A stretch of DNA of 64,000 nt from Blattamonas nauphoetae (taxonomy: Eukaryota; Preaxostyla; Oxymonadida): contig JARBJD010000277.1 of NCBI GenBank assembly GCA_033064195.1, forward strand, positions 35,445 to 99,444, read 5' to 3'. Of the stretch, positions 43,284-53,921 are shown piece by piece. The position numbers and the translations under genes were made by a program. A model generated the notes under the pieces. That model was given only the letters and a program-made list of their open reading frames with translations, was not told where the DNA came from and searched no databases. Every line of letters starts with the position of its first letter. Within the stretch, counting starts at the first letter, position 1.

Positions 43284-43301
43284 TTTTTTATTTTTGTTAA
43301 A
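43284..43301 (+). promoter_or_regulatory. T-rich start box before P1 major capsid gene
   Basis: TTTTTTATTTTTGTTAAA directly before ATG 43302. The same box with small changes precedes the P2 copy (62621-62640). Confidence 0.65.
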
Positions 43302-45167
43302 ATGAACTCGCATCTAACACATCTGACAAACAAAAGAACTGGAGCATCATCATTAACTGGAAACACAACTGGATCTATCAAGTACACAAGAGATGACATG
43401 GGTCAAATACAACAACAACTCATGTCTGAACATCACATTAATTATCTTCTGAATGATGGAGCACACAGTACTTCAATCCAAGAATTGAAACCATCAGAGA
43501 ATGCACGATTCTACACAGGACAAGAGATAATCATTCCGTTGACTGGTAATCAGGACATTTGTCAAATTGATGATTCATTCATTACGTTCACAATGACAGC
43601 AACATTGAAACTCAATAATTGGAAGACAACTTCTGGTAAAATTGGATCATACATGAATGAGAGGATATTCATTTTCGTTGGACTCAAGCATTCTGCATCA
43701 ATCTTTCGTGACCTTACTGTTCTTCACAACAATCAGAGAATCATCAGCACAACAAATAATGATGTCTCAATGGAATCACACATCTACAATATGATCAAAC
43801 CGAAGAGTCAATTGGAGAATCGAAAACATTGTCACACACCTTGGAAAAACGCATGGGAGCATGATGAATCTGTAGCTGGTGTCTATATTCCACTTTCTGA
43901 TTTTACAACAACATCTGGAACAGGGGTGTTTCAAGACACAATTGATGTGCCAATTCGCGTGTCAATCAATCTTGAAGATCTTCTCATTTTCTCTGGAATG
44001 ACTGACTATCCAAAATGTCTCTTTGGTGATTTGAAATTGAGTGTGCACATGAATGAAGATGCATTTGTTTGTTGTTCTGTGAATCCTGAACTCACTTTGA
44101 AAGATACACTATCATCACTCGTAACTGGAACAGCAGCAGCACCAACAATTAAGGCAGCAATTCTCAATTGTATTCAACATCGTCCATATTTCTTAAACAA
44201 TCTCGTAACCTCATGCACAAAGAACTTCGTTCAAATTGGTCAATCATTTCAGCAACCAACAGTTACAAAAGACATTGTTTGTTCAACAGCCAATGTCGTG
44301 ACAACAGAACCTGAATTTGTCGATCAGTACATCTCATTAAACATCACAAACTATCGGATTGATGATGTGTATTGTATGAGTGCTGGATACAAAATGAAAG
44401 ATGATGCAATTAAGAAACTCATGGTGATGTATCAGGATCGTCCTGGAACAATTCCAGCTGAGAAGATCTCATTCTATCCATTTCAGAAGGCCCCAACAGC
44501 AACAGGAATTGATTGTACTCAGCAAATGGTAGTGGTGAATGCAAAGGACATTATGCTTCTCTTTCGTCATTACGATAATGAAGTCACTTGCTTCCACAAT
44601 CCAATGCAGAAGAACATCCAAGTGAATTTACAAAACAGGTATTATCCAGAACAACCGACTACAACTATTGGAGCTCGCTTCTATCAGTTTGCATTGTCGA
44701 CTCTCAATCTCGATTCATACCTAGCTGTTCCTGATGATTTGGAGCGATCACTGACGGATTCACTCGTTGAAGAGAAACTCACTGGTGATGAAACATATCC
44801 TAATGAAACAATGACAAGAGTTCGTCCAGTTCATGACAATACTGACTTCCTTCTGTGCTTTCCAACTCAGAGAAGTGGATGTCCAACAAACTGTAATGAT
44901 TCGATCAGTTCAAGAGGAAATACTGCTGTCACTTTGAGATCACATCCAATCTATCAGGGTAATCTTGACACATACTACAATGTTTACAACCCAAGTCAAA
45001 GTGGAGGTGATATGACAACATTTACTCATCCTCCAGCACCGATTCTAGCGACAACTGCAACCACATGGTGGGTCTTACGATACAGCAATGGTGAACCCAG
45101 AGTCGAGTACTATCCAAATCACACATTGAAAGCATTACATAAAGATTTGGGAATCATTCCAAATTGA
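43302..45167 (+). CDS. Major capsid protein, double jelly-roll type (P1)
   Basis: A 621-residue frame. The N-terminus is followed by IQELKPSENARFYTGQEIII and ICQIDDSFITFTMTATLKL. Further on come FRDLTVLHNNQRIISTTNND, the CLFGDLKLSVHMNEDAFVC block, and in the second half DVYCMSAGYKMKDDAI and CFHNPMQKNIQVNLQNRY. Length, position after the small virion genes and beta-rich pattern fit Polinton-type double-jelly-roll capsid proteins. This is the shell-forming protein of the element's virion. It looks whole. P2 carries a broken relative; a second paralogue follows at 45215. Confidence 0.88.
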   Translation: MNSHLTHLTNKRTGASSLTGNTTGSIKYTRDDMGQIQQQLMSEHHINYLLNDGAHSTSIQELKPSENARFYTGQEIIIPLTGNQDICQIDDSFITFTMTATLKLNNWKTTSGKIGSYMNERIFIFVGLKHSASIFRDLTVLHNNQRIISTTNNDVSMESHIYNMIKPKSQLENRKHCHTPWKNAWEHDESVAGVYIPLSDFTTTSGTGVFQDTIDVPIRVSINLEDLLIFSGMTDYPKCLFGDLKLSVHMNEDAFVCCSVNPELTLKDTLSSLVTGTAAAPTIKAAILNCIQHRPYFLNNLVTSCTKNFVQIGQSFQQPTVTKDIVCSTANVVTTEPEFVDQYISLNITNYRIDDVYCMSAGYKMKDDAIKKLMVMYQDRPGTIPAEKISFYPFQKAPTATGIDCTQQMVVVNAKDIMLLFRHYDNEVTCFHNPMQKNIQVNLQNRYYPEQPTTTIGARFYQFALSTLNLDSYLAVPDDLERSLTDSLVEEKLTGDETYPNETMTRVRPVHDNTDFLLCFPTQRSGCPTNCNDSISSRGNTAVTLRSHPIYQGNLDTYYNVYNPSQSGGDMTTFTHPPAPILATTATTWWVLRYSNGEPRVEYYPNHTLKALHKDLGIIPN

Positions 45168-45195
45168 AAATGACAAAAGAAATTATTGATATTGT

Positions 45196-45214
45196 ATTTT
45201 TTATTTTTCTATAA
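45196..45214 (+). promoter_or_regulatory. T-rich start box before second capsid-like gene
   Basis: ATTTTTTATTTTTCTATAA ends directly at ATG 45215. It is almost the same as the box in front of the major capsid gene, so both may be expressed together. Confidence 0.6.
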
Positions 45215-46465
45215 ATGAGAAGTATCAGATCAAATCAATCCAAACCAACATCGACATTAATTGAGCAAATTGAAGTGCAATCGTACTTGCCCAAACAATG
45301 GGATTCAGAACCTCACGTGTATTCAATTCAGGAAGTTCATCCAACAAATCCTCCTATGCCATGCAGAATTGGAGACGAGATTGAAGTTCCATTGTGTTAT
45401 GACGGTCATGATGTGACTGAGTTTGCGAAGAGTCATTTACGAATAGATCTAACTGTTACTGTTCCTTTTTACCAACCATTCGATGGAGCTAAATTTGGGA
45501 TGATTGGACAATATGGAATGTTCTACGGATATAAATCATCATCAGATACAATTCGAGACATGAGACTCGTCGACAGTAAAGGAAACATCATTGACAATTC
45601 ACTACAGAATAATCATGTTCACGAATCATTTCTGTATCACACTTTCAAGTCTTTTGAAGAGAAAAACAACATGAAGCATTGCTACAGTCTTTTTGAAAAT
45701 GTTCAGAGAATGGATCCAAGCGTGTGTGGATTCTATTTTGTTCCAACACTCAATGGAAACAAAGCACCTTTCACCGCGACAATTCCACTGGTTATTCCAT
45801 TTGTGAACCTCCTCCCATTGAGTACCTTTGATCAGTATCCTAATTCCATCTTTGGCAATTTACGTTTGAGATTTCACTTGACAACAGATTCACTTGTGTA
45901 TTGTCCCGTTCGAGTTTCAACTGTTGTTAGAAAAACACTTGAGGTGGTCAGAGATCTATTTCCAGACAAAAATATTACTACTATAGTTGATCAAGATGGA
46001 ATGCATCAACTGGGTGAGAATGAATACTCCACTCTGACACAAGAATTTACCCAAATTGGAAATCCAGTGATTCAATACGATCAAACTGCTCATCATACAG
46101 CCACAACTGTTAATGAGGTTAGAACGAAGGTATCCACTTCAACTGTCTGGTCTTCATCAGTGGATAAAGTCACATCAGTTTGCTACGGATATCAAATCAC
46201 TGATGCAACGAAACAATCCCTCTTCAACACATATTCCAAAACTGTTTATGTCCTGAAGGCAGAAAGAATTGACACACAATCATTTCAATCAAAAGCAACA
46301 GCAATGGGAGTGAGATCAAACATCAGCATCAAACTCAACAATCGTATGAATCTAATGTGCTTATTCCCAGAAAGACCAAATGAATGTACAGTCTTCAGAA
46401 ATCCTCATTATGTTGGCTTATTCGAAATGCTTGGATCCAACTTAGAGATAAGGGGTAGTGGATAG
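45215..46465 (+). CDS. Second capsid-like protein, paralogue of the major capsid protein
   Basis: A 416-residue frame 47 bases after the capsid gene. It aligns with the N-terminal two thirds of the major capsid protein. GDEIEVPLCYDGHDVTEF matches GQEIIIPLTGNQDICQI; TIRDMRLVDSKGNIIDNSLQ matches IFRDLTVLHNNQRIIST; NNMKHCYSLFENV matches NRKHCHTPWKNAW; SIFGNLRLRFHLTTDSLVYC matches CLFGDLKLSVHMNEDAFVCC. Both have CYGYQITD/CMSAGYKMKD in the second half. It is shorter than its paralogue and runs into a minisatellite, so it is probably incomplete. A tandem second capsid gene is not standard in Polintons; it could be a minor vertex or shell protein. Confidence 0.75.
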   Translation: MRSIRSNQSKPTSTLIEQIEVQSYLPKQWDSEPHVYSIQEVHPTNPPMPCRIGDEIEVPLCYDGHDVTEFAKSHLRIDLTVTVPFYQPFDGAKFGMIGQYGMFYGYKSSSDTIRDMRLVDSKGNIIDNSLQNNHVHESFLYHTFKSFEEKNNMKHCYSLFENVQRMDPSVCGFYFVPTLNGNKAPFTATIPLVIPFVNLLPLSTFDQYPNSIFGNLRLRFHLTTDSLVYCPVRVSTVVRKTLEVVRDLFPDKNITTIVDQDGMHQLGENEYSTLTQEFTQIGNPVIQYDQTAHHTATTVNEVRTKVSTSTVWSSSVDKVTSVCYGYQITDATKQSLFNTYSKTVYVLKAERIDTQSFQSKATAMGVRSNISIKLNNRMNLMCLFPERPNECTVFRNPHYVGLFEMLGSNLEIRGSG

Positions 46466-46952
46466 GGAGGTGAGAGGCAATAAGTGTATAGACATAGATG
46501 GATAAGTCAAGGATGATTGAGATAGGTGGATATAGGTTGGTGTGGGGATATAGGTGGATATAGATAGGTGTATGCGCATAGGTGGATGGAGATTGGTGAA
46601 GAGATATTAGGTGGATAGTGGGGGACATTGGTGTTTGGTATTGGTGTGGAGATATTGGTGGAGAGTGATTGGTGTGTGGTATTGGTGGAGAGTGATTGGT
46701 GGAGAGTGATTGGTGGAGGGATAATGGTGGAGAGTGATTGATGAAGTCATTGATGATGAGACATTAGTGAGATATTACATAGCAATACTGATAAGAATAT
46801 ATAGAGTGGCATTAATGGAATAGTATTGGTGGAGAGTCATTGGTGAAGAGGACATTGTTGAATGGGGCGTTGATGGAGAGGCATTTGTGAAGAGACATTG
46901 ATGGAAAATGGGGGTGTTTGTGGATAGGCAAAAATATATAGACATTGGTGGA
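46466..46952. repeat. GTGG/ATTGG minisatellite
   Basis: Low-complexity tract with imperfect units such as GGTGGAGAGTGATTG and GATATAGGTGGATA, about 12-20 bases each. It lies between the second capsid-like gene and the helicase. No gene is supported. It may have formed by slippage at an element end or junction. Confidence 0.75.
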
Positions 46953-49482
46953 TTAGTCATTGGTGTCTAGGTCATTGGTGTCTTGGTCATTGATGGAGGA
47001 TTTCTTTAGTAGATCGGCATACTTGGGATCGATGACATAGCACCATATTCGTTGTTTATTTATAGTGACCTTTTTTCTAGTGCAGTGCTCGTGGAGGTCC
47101 ATCTGGAATGTCTTGAGTTTCTTATAGTGATCTGGCATTAGTTCAGCGGCATAGGAACATGGCATCCCTTGTTCAAGTTCATCGATGTGCTGTAGACAGA
47201 AGTCTCCTATTACTGATCGAGACACTTCTTGGAGAATACATCTAGCATTAGTGTTTGGTAATTGCCTTGGGTTGAAGTCAGTGATGGGTCTCTGATTGAA
47301 GTATGTCAATAGGTGCGAGTAGAAATCTGGAGTGAAGGAGCGGATGAGATTGAGGAAATAGCTGGAATCATCCTTGCGTTTATTGGAGACTTTGCAGACA
47401 CAATAGCGTCTATCATCGACTTCAATCTTGACTGGATATGCGTTGTTTGTGCAGAAGATCAGATTGGCAACATTCTCAGCGTCACGACGGGCGATTCCCT
47501 TTTCATTAGCTCTGAAGCTCGTGTCGGAAATTATTGATTTGAGGGCGTCAAAGTTTGACATTCTTTCTTCACCAGCGTTCTTCAATTCATTACAGACGAT
47601 CAGCATTTTGCCTTCAATTACTGTGTTGAATGTTCCGCAGAGTTCTTGAATGTCAGTGATATTTGGAGCAGAGTATCCTCGCATTATTTCACAGAGTACA
47701 TTAGTCCAGACATTTTTGCCAATTCCTTGCATTCCCTTTAAGATAATGACTGACGCTGTCTTCTGACCAGGATTCTGAATCACGAATGATATCCAGTTGA
47801 TAATGAAGTTATACAATTCTTCATTGTTGTCTGAAATTATCTCTTTTGTGAAATCTAAGAATGGCTGAATCAGATCAGTGTTTGGTTCATTAACGAATGG
47901 ATATTTGTATCCTTGGAATAGTGAGAACATCTGTGGATTATCGCTCATAAATCGAATGCCATTGACCATGAATAGATTGCGATAATTCTCGAATGTTGAT
48001 TGGCACGTGATCGTTCTACACTTCTTTGGATCTTCGCTTGGAATGGTCACTTTAATTGATTTCAATAATCTCAAGACGTTACCTTCTTTCTGAACATTGA
48101 CACGATAGCAGAGATCAAGAGAACTGTACTCTTTCACAATGCATAACAATGACACTTCAATACATCGAAGAACTTTCAATAGATCTCTCAACACTTCTGT
48201 CTCTGATTTGTAGTCTTTGTTTGTTGCCTTTTTCCTTATTGTAGAGAAGTCAAATGGAGACAGCAGATCGATCTTTTCATCGAATGAATCCTTCGTTATT
48301 GATTGCTCATTAGTGGGTTCATTGGAGAGATTATCATTGACTGGTTCGTCATTGGAATCAACTTCAAGACTGTCAAAGAAATCAGAGACATCGTAGTCAG
48401 TGAGAGGAATAAGGAATTCATCATTATAGTACTTTTCATTATGGATTCTAATGATTTTCATGAGGACTCCAGGATGGGTATCATTCGAAGCGTACCGTAT
48501 TCTCTGTGCCCCAATTCTTCTCTGCATTTTCAGTTAATGTGTTGTTGTCATAGATGTCTTTGTATGTTTGTTCGAGCATCTCGTCTGTAAATCCATTGAT
48601 GTGTCTCAGGAATTAATGCCTGCAAATAATGGCAACAAGGAGACTTCCTCTTCAATTGATCTGGATCCAGAATCGTTGTGAATCACTAATCCTTTCAGTC
48701 CATTTCTGATTAAATCGGCTTGGGCTAAAGTGTACTGTTGAATGGAATCCTCGTCGAAAGAAGGAGCTATTGGACTTTCAATTTTGGTCTGGTTCACTGA
48801 TGGCTTCACTATTGGCTTCTTCTCTGTTGGAGTGGGCTTTAATGAAATACCCAGACTAGTTAATACATCTGACAATGATGATAGGATGAAGAGTTCGTCA
48901 AAGTCATTAATGGTCTTGTATGATTGGATTTTATTAGTGCCTTCCACTTTCCTTTTGGACTTTGGATTTCGGTTGCACTATCCAGCGCAGAGATGAGTCT
49001 ACACAGGCGAATAAATCCACATCGTATTGGTCAGTTTTCTTCACCTTCACCATTGAGTTCTTCTCCAGTTTGTAGCCATTAATATCGCAGTATATATGAA
49101 GACCCCCTGATCCAGTCACTACTAATCCGACATCATTGGGTAATACATTTAACACAGATGTTCTGATTTGGTTCTTGGTTTCTTCATCAGCATCCTTATC
49201 CAAGATGTCAATATCCACGACTGCTAGGTTGGTCACATGTGCAATGTTTATTGCTGTTCCTGTTCGTTTATGACCAGCACTCTCAGATGATATACCATCG
49301 TTGTATTTCTTATAGTCGAACAATGGGACTTTGTGAGGTCTCAAACGATCAGACAATGAATGAATTTCGTCAGGAAGATTATTGAACATTGCGTCGAGTT
49401 CTTCATCGAAATCGTATTTGAGAGATTCCTTGATTTGTGCATCTTTTTCCTTGAATTCAAATCTTACAATTTGTAATGCCAT
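46953..49482 (-). CDS. Primase plus SF3 helicase block, broken
   Basis: Starts at ATG 49482, behind the element-type box (AATTTTTTATCTCCTTAGAAAG on the minus strand). The first part is an archaeo-eukaryotic primase: LAVVDIDILDKDAD (Asp-x-Asp metal site) and VTGSGGLHIYCDIN (SGxGxH-type). A linker follows, then an SF3/D5-type helicase: Walker A ILKGMQGIGKNVW, Walker B MLIVCNELKN, and the motif C region NLIFCTNNAYPVKIEV. Such primase-helicases replicate virophages and Polinton-like viruses; beside a protein-primed polymerase it is unexpected. About two breaks separate the parts. It belongs either to P1 or to the remains of another element. Confidence 0.8.
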
Positions 49483-49655
49483 TCTTTCTAAGGAGATAAA
49501 AAATTCGATTTATAAAAAAGTTCTGCGTTTATTTTTTCTGAGACCCATAATTTTCTGTGTTCTCGATTGACAGTAGTCCAAAATGGAGTCATTATCTGAC
49601 ACAATTGACAGAGCTCATTAGTGCGAGGAATTAGTGATTATTCATTATTGCTATT

Positions 49656-50690
49656 GAGTGCCCCAGGTGCCCCAGGTCGCATTTTTGAAATATTTAAGAA
49701 ATCTCATTAGCGCAGAGAAGTCATCGTTGATCTCCATTCCGATTAGGTGCCCCAGGTGCCCCAGGTCGATCGCCTAAAAATTTTCTTTTCAGTTTTGGAA
49801 AGTCCACGTACGATCATTTTTGGGCTTTCTTTTCTCGGGACAATTGAAAGTGTTAACTTGTGCATGGAAGTCAGTAATGATCTTCGGTGCTATTGAGTGC
49901 CCCAGGTGCCCCAGGTCGCATTTTTGAAATATTTAAGAAATCTCATTAGCGCAGAGAAGTATTTGATCATTCCGATTAGGTGCCCCAGGTGCCCCAGGTC
50001 GATCGCCAAAAAATTTCTTTCAGTTTTGGAAAGTCCACGTACGATCATTTTTGGGCTTTCTTTTCTCGGGACAATTGAAAGTGTTAACTTGTGCATGGAA
50101 GTCAGTAATGATCTTCGGTGCTATTGAGTGCCCCAGGTGCCCCAGGTCGCATTTTTGAAATATTTAAGAAATCTCATTAGCGCAGAGAAGTCATCGTTGA
50201 TCTCCATTCCGATTAGGTGCCCCAGGTGCCCCAGGTCGATCGCCTAAAAATTTTCTTTTCAGTTTTGGAAAGTCCACGTACGATCATTTTGGGCTTTCTT
50301 TTCTCGACAATTGAAAGTGTTAATTTGCATGGAAGTCAGTATGATCTTCAGGTCGCATTTTTGAATTATTTGAGAAATCTCATTAGCGCAGAGATGTCAT
50401 CATTGATCTCCATTCCGATTAGGTGCCCCAGGTGCCCCAGGTCGATCGCCTAAAAAATTTCATTTGAGTTTTCAAAAGTCCACGTACGATCATTTTTGGG
50501 CTTTCTTTTCTCGAGACGATTGAAAGTGATATCCTGTGCATGGAAGTCAGTAATGATCTTCAGTGCTATTGAGTGCCCCAGGTGCCCCAGGTCGATCGTC
50601 AGAAAATTTTTGGATTTCTTTTTTGAAAAGTCCACGTACGATCTTTTTTCCGCATTGATTCTCCGAGACGATTGACATTAGTTCAAAACA
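49656..50690 (+). repeat. About 240-bp tandem array with GTGCCCCAGG core (forward)
   Basis: Four or so imperfect units start at 49656, 49896, 50128 and (shorter) near 50345 and 50573. Each unit contains two copies of a doubled GTGCCCCAGGTGCCCCAGG box, separated by about 95 bases, plus CCACGTACGATCATTTTTGGG and a TCTCATTAGCGCAGAGA segment. No gene. The same unit is found inverted at 51979-52440. Confidence 0.9.
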
Positions 50691-51320
50691 TTGATGCCTT
50701 GATCATTATCTCCAGAGCTCCACGAGTGAGCAGGACCCTTCAGAATGCACCTGGAGGATGTAGACACTATCCCCATGCATCACTGACGTTTATAGGTTTT
50801 TCTGGGCAATGGTCGTTTTTGACATTTTTGGAGCTCCCTATATATAGAAATTAAAAAATTGGAAAAGTACTTTGGAATTAAGCTTAATTTTTCGATTCTT
50901 TTAATACTGCTCCAACGCGTCTGTCTCCCGGAAATAAGTGTTTATCATTGATGGTATATTACAAATAAATGATTGTTTCTTCTTTTCTTGGGCATTAGAA
51001 TTTTTTCATTTTTGTGGTCTAAGGTTATGGACCTGAAATGTTCGAAAAAAGTGAAGTGTTCCAGATCGTCTTCATTCGTTCTGATATAGTCAATATTGAT
51101 CTTCTGAATTCATTGGTGCAAGAATTATTGGAATCTGACATCTCTGTAAGGAGTTATGGGTGATCTAAGGCACAATTGTGGTCAAAATTAGTGATTTTTC
51201 CAAGTTGCTGAGAACCTCAATGTTAGTGATATTTTCGATGATATTTCATTATTTGATGTCATTAATGATTTTCTAGCTGTTGGCGAGAATTTACATTGAG
51301 AAGAATCTTTGTGGATTTGG
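50691..51320. other. AT-rich spacer, no gene seen
   Basis: Between the forward array and the 150-bp array. Short frames only, none with a start box or recognisable composition. It contains scattered ATTAGTGAT-like words shared with the neighbouring repeats. Confidence 0.4.
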
Positions 51321-51835
51321 ACTTTGATGGAACAATTTTTAGTGATTTACTCGGGTCACAGGGCATTAGAGATGAGGAATATTGACTTTGTCTTTCATGA
51401 GATATGCTCTGATGTTGGCTCACTGATGATATATTACATTCTTTATAAAATAATTGGAATTTGACTTTAATGGAACAATTTTTAATGATTTACTCGGGTC
51501 ACAGGGCATTAAATGATCAAGAATTATTGTATAGATCCGTCAGTGTGAGGTCACTATTGAACTATGCTCACGGATGATCTATTACATTCTTCACTAAATA
51601 ATTGAATTTGATATTAATGGAACAATTTTTAATGATTTACTCGGGTCACAGGGCATTAAATGATCAAGAATTATTGTATAGATCCGTCAGTGTGAGGTCA
51701 CTATTGAACTATGCTCACGGATGATCTATTACATTCTTCACTAAATAATTGGAATTTGATATTAATGGAACAATTTTTAATGATTTACTCGGGTCACAGG
51801 GCATTAAAGATGACTCAAATAGTGAGATATGACCC
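51321..51835 (+). repeat. About 150-bp tandem array
   Basis: Four units with GGAACAATTTTTAATGATTT then ACTCGGGTCACAGGGCATTA, beginning near 51329, 51472, 51619 and 51777 (spacing 143-158). The middle units also share GATCCGTCAGTGTGAGGTCA. It forms the centre between the two mirrored GTGCCCCAGG arrays. Confidence 0.85.
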
Positions 51836-51978
51836 AGGTCAATTAAAGAAAGTTGTTGTGAAATTGTAATAAATCATTTATGAGATGGCATTTCTGAGCT
51901 ACTCTGACTATCAAACAACTCTGTTTCATGAATATTGACTTGGTGACTCAATAGCATTGATGAATAATCATTAATTCT

Positions 51979-52440
51979 TGGCATTAATGAACTCGTTCAA
52001 TTGTCTCGGAAAAAGAATGCCCAAAAATGATCGTACGTGGACTTTTGAAAACTCAAATGAAATTTTTTAGGCGATCGACCTGGGGCACCTGGGGCACCTA
52101 ATCGGAATGGAGATCAACGATGACTTCTTTGCGCAAATGAGATTCGTCAAATATTTCAAAAATGCGACCTGGGGCACCTGGGGCACTTATTAGCATTGAT
52201 GAATAGACACTACTGCTTGGCATTAATGAACGCTCTCAATTGTCTCGGAAAAAGAATGCCCAAAAATGATCGTACGTGGACTTTTGAAAACTCAAATGAA
52301 ATTTTTTAGGCGATCGACCTGGGGCACCTGGGGCACCTAATCGGAATGGAGATCAACGATGACTTCTTTGCGCAAATGAGATTCGTCAAATATTTCAAAA
52401 ATGCGACCTGGGGCACCTGGGGCACTTCATTGGAATGGAG
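51979..52440 (-). repeat. GTGCCCCAGG array, inverted copy
   Basis: Two units about 241 bases apart (GGCATTAATGAAC..TCAATTGTCTCGG at 51979 and 52220). Each contains two CCTGGGGCACCTGGGGCAC boxes, the reverse complement of the core at 49656-50690. The array ends about 160 bases from the 3' end of the P2 integrase gene. Confidence 0.9.
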
Positions 52441-52602
52441 AAACAACAATGAAAGAGAATGCCATTTCCGACGTCATTAATGAGCTTCATCATCCTTGGA
52501 TTTATCAAAAATAAAGAAAAAAGAAGAGACTGAGATTATTGTTGAATTGTATAAAATCATTAATAACTGAGACACTTGTGAATTTGCATTTTTGATTAGA
52601 AC

Positions 52603-53895
52603 TCAACGGAGATTGAACTTATTCCTGACCTGAGGCGTTAGTGTATTGACAGAATCTGCTATCTTTTCTGTGAAGTGAATAGGAATGTCAACAACACGAA
52701 TGTCTTGATATGGTTGAAGCAATTGACAGCGAACATTCCCATTGACATAAGACAGAAATGTCGCCAATTTATTGAACTGTCGTCTGCGTTTCTCGAAAGC
52801 GTGTTGAGTCTTTGATAAATCCAAATGAATCTGAAGAACATTGCCTGGTTGATAATCCCATAGTCCTTTTCTGGTCTGAGTTCTCTTGACTTGCTTCAAC
52901 TTGTCTTGCTTTCGTTGGATATATGCCCATTCGAGTTCAGCATCTCTTTCAACCTCAACTGGAGTCACTATATTTCTAAATGCCTTGTGAGGAGTCAGAT
53001 TGTAATAATCCACAAACTGCTGCATTGGATTATTGTCACACATCTGAGTTACATTACCACGAAAAGCATCTCTGATTGTCCGAATCATTCGATCAACAAC
53101 TCTATTTTTATTCGTGAATGGAGATGATGAAAAGAAGAACTGGATATCATTCCTTTCGAGGAAATCTCTAATGCGATTGTTATTCCATCCCGACTCTGCA
53201 TCTCCACGAATGTGATCAACTTCCACGGTTTGAATCAATTGCTGAAGAGCATTTTGGATTACTACATCATTCCTCGACGCTATTTTGATCATCACAAGAT
53301 ACTTGGTATTAATGTTCACACACACGAGATAGTACTGCGGAATTGATTGTGGATTAGTCTTGAGAACCATGATGTCAATTTCCCACGAATGTCGATATGG
53401 AGAGAATGACGGACGTTGAAGAAACAATCGATTCTTTGGATTATGATCTGTCACAAACGTATTCTGATCTGGAACTGGAACTGTTGGATTCACTTGATGA
53501 AACACTTTTGTTTTCGACTTGAATGGATAGTCAATTTGTTCTGGAATCCGTGGAGCTGGCGCATTGATTCTCGGTGCTGGATTGAACACTCTCATTCTTC
53601 GCAAATCTGCTTCAAACACTTGATCTGGATGATTAACACGAAATAAATCAAAGTACGAATTGTATAACTCCGATACTGTCTTACCTCCAAACTTGAGAAT
53701 ACGATCTTGTTTTGCTATATCTGATAATTGCTGTTGTGTGAACTGATACTGATGAAGAATACGAGAGTAGAGTTGCAGGTTTGTCTTGAGTCCATTCTCT
53801 TCTGAACATTGTTGGATAATTCTTGTTGCATGTCGCTTCTGTTTTGCTACTTCCCAAGATGGAACATTTTTGAATATTGAATCAACCGTTGGCAT
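52603..53895 (-). CDS. Retroviral-type integrase of P2
   Basis: 430 residues, ATG 53895, box TTATTTTTATGTCCATTAA ahead. Core: HSWEIDIMVLK, VNINTKYLVMIK, VDHIRGDAESGW, SSPFTNKNRVVDRMIRTIRD and FVDYYNLTPHKAF. The C-terminal part is LWDYQPGNVLQIHLDLSK. It shares roughly half its core residues with the P1 enzyme and lacks P1's Asp-run N-terminal extension. It sits 27 bases after the end of the polymerase gene, as in P1. It looks whole. Confidence 0.9.
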   Translation of the reverse strand: MPTVDSIFKNVPSWEVAKQKRHATRIIQQCSEENGLKTNLQLYSRILHQYQFTQQQLSDIAKQDRILKFGGKTVSELYNSYFDLFRVNHPDQVFEADLRRMRVFNPAPRINAPAPRIPEQIDYPFKSKTKVFHQVNPTVPVPDQNTFVTDHNPKNRLFLQRPSFSPYRHSWEIDIMVLKTNPQSIPQYYLVCVNINTKYLVMIKIASRNDVVIQNALQQLIQTVEVDHIRGDAESGWNNNRIRDFLERNDIQFFFSSSPFTNKNRVVDRMIRTIRDAFRGNVTQMCDNNPMQQFVDYYNLTPHKAFRNIVTPVEVERDAELEWAYIQRKQDKLKQVKRTQTRKGLWDYQPGNVLQIHLDLSKTQHAFEKRRRQFNKLATFLSYVNGNVRCQLLQPYQDIRVVDIPIHFTEKIADSVNTLTPQVRNKFNLR

Positions 53896-53921
53896 TTAAT
53901 GGACATAAAAATAACTTATAC

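Larger units (their letters stand above)
30240..49600 (+). mobile_element. Polinton/Maverick-type element P1, mostly whole
   Basis: About 19 kb of AT-rich, intronless DNA. Order: two small repeat-domain genes, protein-primed DNA polymerase B (+), integrase (+), a 119-residue protein (+), packaging ATPase (-), four small/medium conserved proteins (+), double-jelly-roll major capsid protein (+), a second capsid paralogue (+), then a primase/SF3-helicase block (-). Polymerase, integrase, ATPase and capsid genes are all open, so it looks young, with perhaps three breaks in accessory genes. Ends are approximate: the left is set by the change in base composition, the right by the tandem array at 49656. 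I could not find the terminal inverted repeats by eye. No separate adenain-like protease was found. The right block could belong to another element. Confidence 0.8.

Noticed and set aside
49656-52440. CRISPR-like array
   Set aside because: Units are about 240 bp and differ in length, with no short repeat/unique spacer alternation, in a eukaryotic genome; a satellite fits better.
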